Positions 26,795 to 34,939 of a stretch of 64,000 bases of DNA are shown here, piece by piece. Positions within the stretch are counted from its first letter, which is position 1; every line of letters starts with the position of its first letter. The position numbers were made by a program, and so were the translations under genes. The DNA comes from Sandaracinus amylolyticus (GTDB taxonomy: Bacteria; Myxococcota_A; Polyangia; Polyangiales; Sandaracinaceae): NCBI RefSeq assembly GCF_000737325.1, contig NZ_CP011125.1:9920001-9984000 (forward strand), read 5' to 3'. The notes beneath the pieces are model-generated. The model was given only the letters and a program-made list of their open reading frames with translations, was not told the origin of the DNA and did no database searches.

Positions 26795-27052
26795 GCGTTC
26801 GAATGCCCTCCGGTGACGTCGGAGGAGGGCGTTCCGCGCGTTCGAATGCGCTCCGGGGACGTCGGGGGAGGCTGCTCCAGGCGTTCGAACGCCCTCCGGT
26901 GACGTCGGGGGAGGCCATTCCGAGCGTTCGAGCGCGCTCCGGGGACGCGCGGGGAGGGCATTCCACCCGGTCGAGAGCGCGCCGGTGACGCCACGGGAGG
27001 CGACTCCACGCGTTGGAACGGGCTCCGCGACGTCCTCGCCGGGCCCTCGCGC
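26795..27052. repeat. 43-bp tandem repeat, six degenerate copies
   Basis: Units begin at 26795, 26838, 26881, 26924, 26967 and 27010, exactly 43 bases apart. Each starts GCGTTCGA(A/G) followed by a CTCCGG(T/G)GACG block and a GGGGGAGG block; the fifth and sixth are most diverged. The period is not a multiple of 3, so it cannot encode a stable peptide repeat. It occupies most of the 427-base gap between the sulfurtransferase and the small lipoprotein; nothing else is seen there except the ribosome site AAGGAGG at 27161-27167. Confidence 0.85.
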
Positions 27053-27173
27053 GCGCAGCCCGGTGTCCGGCGCGGTCGGCGTCGCGGCGTCGAAGCGCCC
27101 GGGCCGACCGCCCGCGTGGCGGTGAGAGACTTTCGCGCCCTCGGGGTCCTCCTCGGCAGCAAGGAGGCTCCCC

Positions 27174-27515
27174 GTGCGAAGGATACTGCTCCTCTTCCTG
27201 GTCCTCGGGTGCGCGCTCGGATGCGCGCGCGAGGGCGACCCAGAGGCCGAAGGACAGCCGATCGAGGGCCCGCTCCCCGAGGGCTGCGAGACGATCTGCG
27301 CGTCCTACGACTCGTCGGAGTGCCGCGTGGTGTGCACGCCGGTGCCGCCCGACGCGAGCATCCCCGACGATCCCTACGGCAACGGCCAGCCGGTCGACGC
27401 GGGCATCGCGCCGATCCCCGAGCCGCAGCCGGTCGACGCGGGGATCGCGCCGATCCCCGAGCCGCAGCCGGTCGACGCCGGGCGCGCCGACCCCCAGCAC
27501 GACCCCTACGCCTGA
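27174..27515 (+). CDS. Small lipoprotein with internal peptide repeats
   Basis: A 113-residue protein starting GTG, set by AAGGAGG six bases upstream. Signal peptide with lipobox (LVLGCALGCAREG, Cys about 17). Four further cysteines lie in a short domain (CETICASYDSSECRVVC), then the unit QPVDAGIAPIPEP occurs twice and begins a third time. No family is recognised. It precedes the sigma-factor gene by 139 bases in the same direction; whether it belongs to that unit is open. Confidence 0.8.
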   Translation: MRRILLLFLVLGCALGCAREGDPEAEGQPIEGPLPEGCETICASYDSSECRVVCTPVPPDASIPDDPYGNGQPVDAGIAPIPEPQPVDAGIAPIPEPQPVDAGRADPQHDPYA

Positions 27516-27654
27516 TCTCCGCCGGCGACGGATGTGCCGCGGTGGATCCACCAAGGCGCTCTCTCGACCCACTCCTCGTCCCCACCACCGCGGGGCCGCG
27601 CCGTCGACTCGCCCACCCTCGACGGCGCGGCCCGCGCCACCCCGCGCGACGCCC

Positions 27655-28248
27655 ATGACCGCACCACTTCGCATCCACGCGCTGCCCCATCCCGACGAGC
27701 CGAGCGACGTGCAGCTCGTCGAGCGCGCGCTCGCCGGCGATCGCTGGGCCGAGGAGGCGATCTACCGCCGCCACGTGCACCGGGTGACGACCGTCGCGGC
27801 GCGCCTGCTGCGCTGTCGCGCCGACATCGAGGACGTGGTGCAGGACGTCTTCCTCACCGCGTTCCGCGACCTCGCGGCGCTGCGCACGCCCGAGCGCCTC
27901 GCCGGGTGGCTCGCGGCGAGCACGGTGCATCGGGTGCACAAGATCTTCCGGCGCCGGAAGCTGCAGCGGCTGCTCGGGCTCGACCGCAGCGTGCACGACG
28001 AGACGCTGGTCGATCAGGCGCGCGACGACGTGACGCCGGAGATGCGCGCGGAGCTCGCGCTGATCGACCGCGTGCTCGATCAGCTCGCCCACGACGACCG
28101 GATGGCGTGGGTGCTGCGCCACCTGCTCGGATACCAGGTCACGGAGGTCGCGGAGCTCACCGAGTGCTCGCTCGCCACCGTGCACCGCCGCCTCGCGCGC
28201 GCTCAGGCGCGCGTCGATGCCAGCTTCGGGAGCGACCGCGATGCCTGA
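27655..28248 (+). CDS. ECF-type RNA polymerase sigma factor
   Basis: A 197-residue sigma-70 family protein of the extracytoplasmic-function class. Region 2 is EEAIYRRHVHRVTTVAARLL and DIEDVVQDVFLTAFRDL (about 37-76); region 4 contains the helix-turn-helix LGYQVTEVAELTECSLATV (about 160-180). Regions 1 and 3 are absent, as expected. Its stop overlaps the next ATG (ATGCCTGA), so it is translationally coupled to a FecR-like protein that is presumably its regulator. Confidence 0.9.
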   Translation: MTAPLRIHALPHPDEPSDVQLVERALAGDRWAEEAIYRRHVHRVTTVAARLLRCRADIEDVVQDVFLTAFRDLAALRTPERLAGWLAASTVHRVHKIFRRRKLQRLLGLDRSVHDETLVDQARDDVTPEMRAELALIDRVLDQLAHDDRMAWVLRHLLGYQVTEVAELTECSLATVHRRLARAQARVDASFGSDRDA

Positions 28249-29326
28249 CCACGAGCGCGCTCGAGACGCTCTGCGCGAGCGACAGGACGAGGTCCGCGTG
28301 AAGCGGATGTGGGATCGGATCGACGGCGCGCGGAGGACCACGCCGCGCACGAGCCCCACGCGGCGCTTGGTGATCGCGGGCGCGACGCTCGCGGCGGCGG
28401 CGGTCGCGCTGGTCGTGGTGGCGCCGCGCGGTGCCGAGGATCACGAGCCGGTGCCGCTGACGATCGCGGACACGGTGCCGCTCGCGGGCTCGCTCGCGCC
28501 GGGCAGCGTGGTGCGGCTCTCGGACGCGTCGCGCATCGAGGTCGACGACGACGCGCGGCTCGACGTGCTCGAGAGCTCGGCGCGCACGGTCGCGCTCGCG
28601 CTGCGCGAGGGGCGGGCGCGGTTCGAGGTCACGCCGGGCGGACCGCGGGCGTGGCGCATCGAGAGCGGCGGGGTGACGGTCGAGGTCGTCGGCACCGTGT
28701 TCACGGTCGCGCGCAGCGGCGCGCGGGTGACGGTGTCGGTCGAGCGCGGCTCGGTGCTGGTGCGGGGCGACGACGTGCCCGATCACGTGCAGCGCCTCGA
28801 TGCCGGCGACTCGATCGAGGTCGGGCCCGCGCCGAGCGCCGAGCCGGTGCGCGAGGACGCGCCGGTCGTGGTCGCGAGCGAGACGATCGCGGTGGAAGCA
28901 CCGTCGCCGCCCGCGGTCGAGCGGCGTCCGACGCCGTCGCGCGAGGTGGATCAGGATCCCGTCGCGTCGCTGCTGGCGAGCGCCGATGCCGCGCGTCGCC
29001 GCGGCGATCACGCCGGCGCGGCGCGGCTGCTCGAGCAGGTGGTGCGCGAGCACGCGGACGATCAGCGCGCGGCGCTCGCGGCGTACAGCCTCGCGCGGCT
29101 GCGGCTCGATCGCACGGGCGAGCCGCGCGCCGCGGCGCGCGACTTCGCGCGGGCGCTCGAGCTCGGTCTCCCCGATCAGCTCGCGGAGGGCGCGCGGGCG
29201 GGACGCGCGATCGCGCTGGCGAGGACCGGTGATGCGCGCGCCGCGGAGGCGCTCGCGGCGTACCTCGAGGCCTATCCCGATGGGCGTTATCGCGCCGAGG
29301 TGCTCCGATGGCAGAGCGAGCTCTGA
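28241..29326 (+). CDS. FecR-domain regulator with C-terminal TPR
   Basis: A 361-residue inner-membrane protein. A short cytoplasmic N terminus (about 1-40) could bind the sigma factor; a membrane segment follows (LVIAGATLAAAAVALVVVA, about 43-61). The periplasmic FecR-type beta domain includes IESGGVTVEVVGTVFTVA and VSVERGSVLVRG. The C-terminal third is a TPR array (SLLASADAARRRGDHAGAAR). FecR proteins relay signals to ECF sigma factors. No TonB receptor is adjacent, so the signal probably comes another way. The reading frame overlaps the following gene by 19 bases. Confidence 0.85.
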   Translation: MPDHERARDALRERQDEVRVKRMWDRIDGARRTTPRTSPTRRLVIAGATLAAAAVALVVVAPRGAEDHEPVPLTIADTVPLAGSLAPGSVVRLSDASRIEVDDDARLDVLESSARTVALALREGRARFEVTPGGPRAWRIESGGVTVEVVGTVFTVARSGARVTVSVERGSVLVRGDDVPDHVQRLDAGDSIEVGPAPSAEPVREDAPVVVASETIAVEAPSPPAVERRPTPSREVDQDPVASLLASADAARRRGDHAGAARLLEQVVREHADDQRAALAAYSLARLRLDRTGEPRAAARDFARALELGLPDQLAEGARAGRAIALARTGDARAAEALAAYLEAYPDGRYRAEVLRWQSEL

Positions 29327-30351
29327 GCCGCGCCGTCGCGCTGCTCTTCGTCGGGCTCGTGACGTGGCCGGCGCGCCTCGCGGCGCAGCAGCTCGAGCCG
29401 TGCGACGCGGCGTGGCTCGACGTCGATCACGTGCAGGCGATCGTGCAGGTCGAGCTCGCCGAGCAGTGGGACGCGTCGTTCGACGACACCGTGGTGCGCT
29501 TCGAGGAGTGCGCGAGCGAGCAGCCGCGCATCGTGCTGAGCACGCCCGGCGAGCCCGACGCGACGCTCACGCTGCGGCTCGCGCGCGTGAGCGCGAGGGC
29601 CCGGACGCGCCTGGTCGCGCTGGTGATCGCGGAGCTCTTGCGCACCCGCGCGCAGGACGAGGAGATCGACGAGGCCGCCGCAGTGATCGCGAGCCCCGAG
29701 CCTGCGGTGACGACCCCTGCGCGCGCCGCGGAAGAGCCCGCGCCGGTGTCCGAGCCGGCGCCCGCGCCCAGCGTCGCGCTCGCGCTCACCGCGCCCGGGC
29801 CCGAGACGACGCTGGGGCCCGACGAGCTCGACGACCCGTTCGAGTCCCCAGCGCGCCCCCAGCCCTCGCCGTGGCGCCTCGGCGCGACGCTCGGCGCGCG
29901 CGTGTTCGTCGAGCCGCTGACGCTCGCGGCGCTCGCCGACGTGACGCTGCGCTTCGATCGCCTGCTGATCGCGGTCTCGGGCGCGGGCACCCAGCTCGAC
30001 ATCGCGCCCGGGACGGTGCGCCTCGCGCAGCTCACCGGAGGCGTCGGTGTGCGCGTCCTCGAGCACCGCGGGAGCGTGCGCGTCGGCTGGGACGTGCGCG
30101 GCGATGCCGGCGCGGCGCTCGCGGCCGGCGACGGGGGCGGGTTCTTCGTGGTGGTCGAGTCGACGACGTACACGTGGGTGCTCTCGGCGAGCACCCAGCT
30201 CGAGGTGGTCTGGCCGGTCGGCCCGATCGAGCTCGGCCTCACGACCGACGTCGGGTACCAGCGCGGGATCGTCGAGGTGAACTCGTTCGGCTCGGCGGGG
30301 CTCGGAGGGTTCTTCGCGAGCGCGGGCCTCGCGATCGGGTGGCCCCTGTGA
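29308..30351 (+). CDS. Exported protein, putative outer-membrane beta-barrel
   Basis: A 347-residue protein with a signal peptide (about 1-26, ending ARLAAQQ). The N-terminal half is a small domain followed by a Pro/Ala/Glu linker (about 125-190). The C-terminal 160 residues are alternating-hydrophobic strands ending in a small-residue-rich stretch (GLGGFFASAGLAIGWPL), as in outer-membrane barrels, though without a terminal Phe. No named family. Overlap with the FecR gene places it in the sigma-factor operon. Confidence 0.75.
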   Translation: MAERALSRAVALLFVGLVTWPARLAAQQLEPCDAAWLDVDHVQAIVQVELAEQWDASFDDTVVRFEECASEQPRIVLSTPGEPDATLTLRLARVSARARTRLVALVIAELLRTRAQDEEIDEAAAVIASPEPAVTTPARAAEEPAPVSEPAPAPSVALALTAPGPETTLGPDELDDPFESPARPQPSPWRLGATLGARVFVEPLTLAALADVTLRFDRLLIAVSGAGTQLDIAPGTVRLAQLTGGVGVRVLEHRGSVRVGWDVRGDAGAALAAGDGGGFFVVVESTTYTWVLSASTQLEVVWPVGPIELGLTTDVGYQRGIVEVNSFGSAGLGGFFASAGLAIGWPL

Positions 30352-30389
30352 TCGTGAGAGCTTCGGCGACCCTCGCGGTCCGTACGGGC

Positions 30390-31691
30390 ATGGGACATCG
30401 CTCGGCGCTCCTGCTGGCCGTCGTGCTCGCCGTCGGATGCAGCCACGAGACGCGCAGCCTCGAGACCTTCGAGCCAGGGCCGTTCGCGCCCGACGGCGGC
30501 TCCCCCGACGGACCGCGCGACCCGATGCTGGCGTTCGGTCAGGCGCTGTTCTTCGACCCCGAGCTCAGCGGCAACCGCAACATCTCGTGCGGCACGTGCC
30601 ACGTCCCGTTCCTCACGACGGCGGAGGGCATCCCGCTCTCGCTCGGCGAGGGCGCGACCGAGCTCGGCCAGTTCCGCACCCGCAACGACGGCGCGGTGAT
30701 CCGGCGTCACGCGCTCGATCTCTTCCATCGCGTCGAGATGGACGTGCTCTTCTGGGACGGGCGCGTCGAGCGGCTACCGAGCGGCGAGGTCGTGGGCCCG
30801 GTGCCGACGCCGCCGGAGGTCACGCGCGCGCTCGAGCTCGCGTCGATCGTGCCGCTGCTCGATCGCGACGAGATGCTCGGCCAGCCCGGCGACGTGGCGA
30901 GCGACGGCCGCCCCAACGAGCTCGCGATGATCTCGGACGAACAGCCCCGGGTGATCTGGGCCGCGATCGTCGAGCGCCTGCGCCAGCACCCCGAGTACGA
31001 CACGCTGTTCGTCCGCGCGTTCGGGCTCGACCCCTCGCAGATGAGCATCGGGCACGTCGCGATCGCGCTCTCGCACTTCCAGGAAGTGCTCTGGGGCCCG
31101 CGCGGCGAGACCCTCGATCCGCTGCTCGAGGCCGAGACCGCGCGCGGTCGCGCGCTCTTCGAGGGCGACGGCGGATGCACGCGGTGCCACTCGGGCGACC
31201 TCTTCACCGACCAGCGCTTCCACGACATCGCGGTGCCGCAGCTGGGGCCGGAGCTCGACCTCGGGCGCTTCGAGGTGACGGGCGTCGAGCCCGATCGGTT
31301 CGCGTTCCGTACCCCGCCGCTGCGCAACGTGGGGATCACGCCGCCCTACATGCACAACGGCGCGTTCGAGACGCTCGAGGACGCGGTGCGCCATCACATC
31401 GATCCGGTCCGGTCGCTCCGGTCCTACACCGGCGCCCATCTCTCGCCGACGCTCCGCGCGACGCTGCGCAACGACCCGGCGACCCTCGACGCGATCGAGG
31501 CGAACCTCGACCCCGCGACGGCGCCGCTGCGCACGCTGAGCGAGGACGAGGTCCGCTTCATCGTCACGTTCCTGCGATCCCTGTCGAACCCGCAGGAGAT
31601 GACGCGCCACCCCGAGGATGCGCTCCCGGTGTCGGTGCCGAGCGGGCTGCCGGTCGATCGCTGGAACGGCACGCGCCATCCGTTCCGCTGA
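30390..31691 (+). CDS. Di-haem cytochrome c peroxidase (MauG/CcpA family) lipoprotein
   Basis: A 433-residue lipoprotein (lipobox VVLAVGCS). Two c-type haem sites are visible: CGTCH (67-71) and CTRCH (263-267). Family blocks include ALFFDPELSGNRNISCGTCH, FRTRNDG, LFWDGRVERLP, FRTPPLRNVGITPPYMHNGAF and the C-terminal FIVTFLRSL. It would reduce peroxide or oxidise a partner at the envelope. ATG 30390 gives a compact signal peptide; a GTG at 30348 overlapping the previous stop is an alternative start. Confidence 0.9.
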   Translation: MGHRSALLLAVVLAVGCSHETRSLETFEPGPFAPDGGSPDGPRDPMLAFGQALFFDPELSGNRNISCGTCHVPFLTTAEGIPLSLGEGATELGQFRTRNDGAVIRRHALDLFHRVEMDVLFWDGRVERLPSGEVVGPVPTPPEVTRALELASIVPLLDRDEMLGQPGDVASDGRPNELAMISDEQPRVIWAAIVERLRQHPEYDTLFVRAFGLDPSQMSIGHVAIALSHFQEVLWGPRGETLDPLLEAETARGRALFEGDGGCTRCHSGDLFTDQRFHDIAVPQLGPELDLGRFEVTGVEPDRFAFRTPPLRNVGITPPYMHNGAFETLEDAVRHHIDPVRSLRSYTGAHLSPTLRATLRNDPATLDAIEANLDPATAPLRTLSEDEVRFIVTFLRSLSNPQEMTRHPEDALPVSVPSGLPVDRWNGTRHPFR

Positions 31692-31767
31692 TCCTTGAGC
31701 GAGGCTGGGCGGCAACCTAGAGTCCAGGGCTGGTCGCACGTCGCACCACGTCCCGAGGAGCTCCGTG

Positions 31768-33555
31768 ATGCGCCGCATCTTGCTCGCTTCGCTCGCCTGC
31801 CTCGCTGCGCTCGCGCCGAGCGTGGCCGACGCACAGCCGCCGCGGGTCGTCGAGATCCAGTACGTCCCGGTGCAGCGCGCGCAGATCGCGATGTGGGTCG
31901 AAGATCCCGACGGGAACTTCCTGCGCACGCTCGGGCTGACCCAGGCGACCGCGTACCGCGGCATCGGCAATCGCCCCGGCGCGTCGCAGATGAACAGCGG
32001 CTTCCGCTGGCCGTACGGGCGGCGCGAGGGCGTGCTGCCGGTGTGGGCGCATCGTCGCGCGGCCGCGGAGGGCGCGGAGCGGTTCCGGCGCGTGATCTTC
32101 CAGAACCGTCGCAGCGAGGGCGACGCCTCGCGCAGCTCGGCGGACTACTCGGAGGACAGCTACTTCTGTCTCTCGTTCCGCAGCGGCGACGAGGGGATCG
32201 ACGCGGTGTCGTGCGCGAGCACGTTCAACAGCGACAAGGGCCGCTTCGTCACCGAGCAGGACGTGACGCGCGGCTACTTCGAGCCGTACGAGCTCGCGCC
32301 GGGCGAGACGATCGAGCGCGAGCTCGACCTGTGGTCGCTCTATCCGCCGCGCCGCGACGCGCTGCGCTGCACGTCGGCCGGCTGTTACGACCACCCCGAC
32401 GTCGCGACGTTCGTCGACGAGGCGCGCCGCGTGATGCCCGAGATCGACGCGGTCACGATGGCGACGCCGCCCGGCGAGACGCCGCAGCGGATGATGGTCA
32501 CCTGGCCAGCCGAGCTGCCCGACGGCGAGTACCGGCTCTTCGTCGAGGTGAACACCGAGCTCGACTACAACGCGGAGTGGGGCCCGGACGAGTACCCGAC
32601 GCCGCTCGGCCCCGACAACGAGCCGTTCGGCGACGAGTACTGGGACTGGTGGGCGGAGAACAACGGCTTCCCGTACCGCGGTCAGCCCTCGGTCGTGTAC
32701 GCGGTGTCGTTCCGCGTCGGCGGAGGCGCGGATCGCCAGCAGACGGCGGAGCCCGAGGGCTACGGCTCGCTCAGCGGGATCGGCGACGACGCGGGCGAGA
32801 TGCACACGATGGACGGGTCGATCAGCAACGACCCCGAGAGCGCGCCGGGGAGCGGCGCGGATCGTCTGCGGCTGCAGGAAGGCACGTGGCGCCTGCGCGT
32901 GACGGTGACCGGCCCCGAGGTGTGCGAAGAGAACGTCGCGCCCGAGGAGATCGGCTCGCTCGAGATCACGCAGTACGAGGAGCGGCGCGACGCGCATCGC
33001 TACGCGCAGCTCGCGTTCGAGGTGCCGGGGGACGACCTCGGGATCGCCGAGTACCAGGTGCGCGTCGCGACGCATGCGATCGCGAGCGAAGAGGACTTCC
33101 AGCGCGCGCTGCCGGCGAACGCGGCGAGCCTGGACAGCGTCGCGCTGATGGTCCCGACGAACCGCGCGACCGGTGAGACGGTCGAGGTCGACTTCGGCGG
33201 GCTCGCGCCGGAGACGCACTACTGGGTCGCGATGCGCGCGGTCGACGCGTGCAACGTCGCGGGGCCGATCGTGGTCGCGGAGTACACGACGCCGCCGGTG
33301 CAGTTCACGACGGTCTCGCCGTGCTTCGTCGCGACGGCGGCGTACGGGTCGCCGCTCGCCGAGGAGATCGGCGCGCTGCGTCGGTTCCGGGATCGTCACC
33401 TGCGCACGAACGCGATCGGGCGCGCGCTGGTCGCGGCATACGAGGCGGTGGGCCCGACGCTCGCCGGCGCGATCCGCGACGACGAGGACGCGCGCTCGGT
33501 GGTGCGCACGCTGCTGAGCCCGATCGTGGCGCTCGCGCGCTGGATCGACGGGTGA
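31768..33555 (+). CDS. Secreted CFI-box C-terminal protein, unknown function
   Basis: A 595-residue exported protein with a signal peptide (about 1-23, VADAQP) and set start (GAGGAG seven bases upstream of ATG 31768). The body (about 25-490) has no family I recognise, but is rich in Tyr/Trp/Asp (EYWDWWAENNGFPYRG). A fibronectin-III-like segment (GLAPETHYWVAMRAVDACNV) precedes the CFI-box C-terminal domain (CFVATAAYGSPLAEEIGALR), common in myxobacterial secreted proteins and thought to function in sorting or anchoring. Its separation from the peroxidase gene is 76 bases. Confidence 0.8.
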   Translation: MRRILLASLACLAALAPSVADAQPPRVVEIQYVPVQRAQIAMWVEDPDGNFLRTLGLTQATAYRGIGNRPGASQMNSGFRWPYGRREGVLPVWAHRRAAAEGAERFRRVIFQNRRSEGDASRSSADYSEDSYFCLSFRSGDEGIDAVSCASTFNSDKGRFVTEQDVTRGYFEPYELAPGETIERELDLWSLYPPRRDALRCTSAGCYDHPDVATFVDEARRVMPEIDAVTMATPPGETPQRMMVTWPAELPDGEYRLFVEVNTELDYNAEWGPDEYPTPLGPDNEPFGDEYWDWWAENNGFPYRGQPSVVYAVSFRVGGGADRQQTAEPEGYGSLSGIGDDAGEMHTMDGSISNDPESAPGSGADRLRLQEGTWRLRVTVTGPEVCEENVAPEEIGSLEITQYEERRDAHRYAQLAFEVPGDDLGIAEYQVRVATHAIASEEDFQRALPANAASLDSVALMVPTNRATGETVEVDFGGLAPETHYWVAMRAVDACNVAGPIVVAEYTTPPVQFTTVSPCFVATAAYGSPLAEEIGALRRFRDRHLRTNAIGRALVAAYEAVGPTLAGAIRDDEDARSVVRTLLSPIVALARWIDG

Positions 33556-33628
33556 GCGGCGACGAGATCATCGGCTCGCCCGTTTCCCGCGCGCTCGTCC
33601 GGGACCTGCGGGACGAGCACTCCTGTGC

Positions 33629-33997
33629 ATGATCGCGATCGACGATCGCGATCCGTCGTGTGTGGTGGTGACGTGGCCGGCGCGCCGGGTCGGCGCGCCG
33701 GAGCTCGCGCGGTTCGGGGACGAGGTGATCGCGCGGCTGCGCGCGCGAGGAGGCGCGCCGGTCGCGGTGCTGGTCGACGTGCGGCGCGCGGCGCCGCTCG
33801 AGCCTTCGGCGGTGGCGCGGCTGCGCGAGCTCGACGCGCGGGTGTGCGAAGCGGGCGTGATCACGCGGCGCGCGATCGTGGTGCCGAGCGTGATCGCGGC
33901 GCGTGTGCTCGGCGTGATGATCGCCGCGGCGCGGCCGCGGGTGACGACGCGCGCGTTCGTGGACCTCGAGCGGGCGCGCGCGTGGCTCGCGCCGTGA
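33629..33997 (+). CDS. STAS/SpoIIAA-like protein
   Basis: A 122-residue soluble protein: a beta strand (SCVVVTWPARRVGAPEL), helix, a second strand with the pattern VAVLVDVRRAAPL, and a helix-strand C-terminal half (RRAIVVPSVIAARVLGVMI). The pattern resembles the SpoIIAA-like domain (DUF3478) but is too short for certainty. It ends exactly where the convergent SGNH gene ends. Confidence 0.55.
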   Translation: MIAIDDRDPSCVVVTWPARRVGAPELARFGDEVIARLRARGGAPVAVLVDVRRAAPLEPSAVARLRELDARVCEAGVITRRAIVVPSVIAARVLGVMIAAARPRVTTRAFVDLERARAWLAP

Positions 33998-34909
33998 TCA
34001 CGGGCCGATGGTGTCGAGGTGCTGCGCCCACGCGGCGCGCTGGAAGACGTCGGCCTCGGTCTCGGCGAGGTCGTCGCACACCGTCTCGCAGCTCGTCGTC
34101 GGGGCGCGGGTGAGGCCGATCGGGCTCGCGCCGGTGATCGCGGCGTAGAGCACGAGCCCCGAGACGTAGCTGCCGCGGAAGCCGGGGTGCTGGCGATCGT
34201 CGAAGTAGAGATCGATCGCGGGCAGCTCGTCCCAGACGCGCAGCCACGCGAGCCCACCCGCGGCGACGCGCACGTCGAGCGCGTGGCCGAGCGCGATCTG
34301 CGGGTCCGCCTGGGCGTGGAAGCCCGCGTGATCCGGGCGCTCGACGTACGGCGTCGCGTAGAGGATCGGCGTGGCGCCCACCTCGCGCGCGAGCTCGACG
34401 ATGCGCGTCGCGTAGTCCTCGAAGAGCCCGGGGAAGCCGGGGAGCGACTCCGCGAGATCGATCGACTCCGCGATGACGATCACGTCGTAGTCGCCGCCCG
34501 TGATCGTCTCGGGAAGACGCCGTCCGTCGAGGAGCGGCTGCTCCCAGAGGTCGCGCAGGTTCGCGCCGCCGAGCTCGTAGCGCACGCCCGCGACGCGCGG
34601 GCACGCGTCGGGCGCGCTCTCGCTCAGCGACGAGACGAGACGCGGCAGGTCCCAGAACGCGATCTGGCTGTTGCCGACGAAGAGCGTGCGGATCGGATCA
34701 CGACCGACCCAGGTGCCGCACGAAGGCGGGTCCGACGCGTCGGGCCCGACGTGGTGCCCGCCATCGCGCGGGATCACCCGCGCATCGCGTGGTGCGCGCG
34801 CGTCCTCCGAGGGCGCGATCACGCCTCCGTCGAGCTCGTCGGTCGCGCCCGTCTCGCACGCCGCGAGCGCCAGCGCCGCCCACAGCCAACCCGCCCGACG
34901 AACGCTCAC
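33998..34909 (-). CDS. SGNH/GDSL-type hydrolase lipoprotein
   Basis: A 303-residue lipoprotein (lipobox ALAACET, Cys about 19) with an Asp/Arg-rich linker. Blocks of the SGNH fold follow: FVGNSQIAF (nucleophile Ser), GGANL (second Gly/Asn block) and a C-terminal DDRQHPGFRGSY containing the Asp-x-x-His pair. It likely hydrolyses an ester or acyl group outside the cell. The substrate is unknown. Start ATG. Confidence 0.8.
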   Translation of the reverse strand: MSVRRAGWLWAALALAACETGATDELDGGVIAPSEDARAPRDARVIPRDGGHHVGPDASDPPSCGTWVGRDPIRTLFVGNSQIAFWDLPRLVSSLSESAPDACPRVAGVRYELGGANLRDLWEQPLLDGRRLPETITGGDYDVIVIAESIDLAESLPGFPGLFEDYATRIVELAREVGATPILYATPYVERPDHAGFHAQADPQIALGHALDVRVAAGGLAWLRVWDELPAIDLYFDDRQHPGFRGSYVSGLVLYAAITGASPIGLTRAPTTSCETVCDDLAETEADVFQRAAWAQHLDTIGP

Positions 34910-34939
34910 GCGCAGAGACGTGCTCGCGCCGCCCGGCGA

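Noticed and set aside
26747-27052. The 43-bp array as a CRISPR
   Set aside because: Units are continuous without spacers, and no cas gene is in the window.
26677-28359. Reverse-strand frame across the 43-bp repeat as a repeat-containing protein
   Set aside because: The 43-base period changes frame with each unit, so peptide repeats are not maintained; the frame also overlaps the sigma-factor gene.
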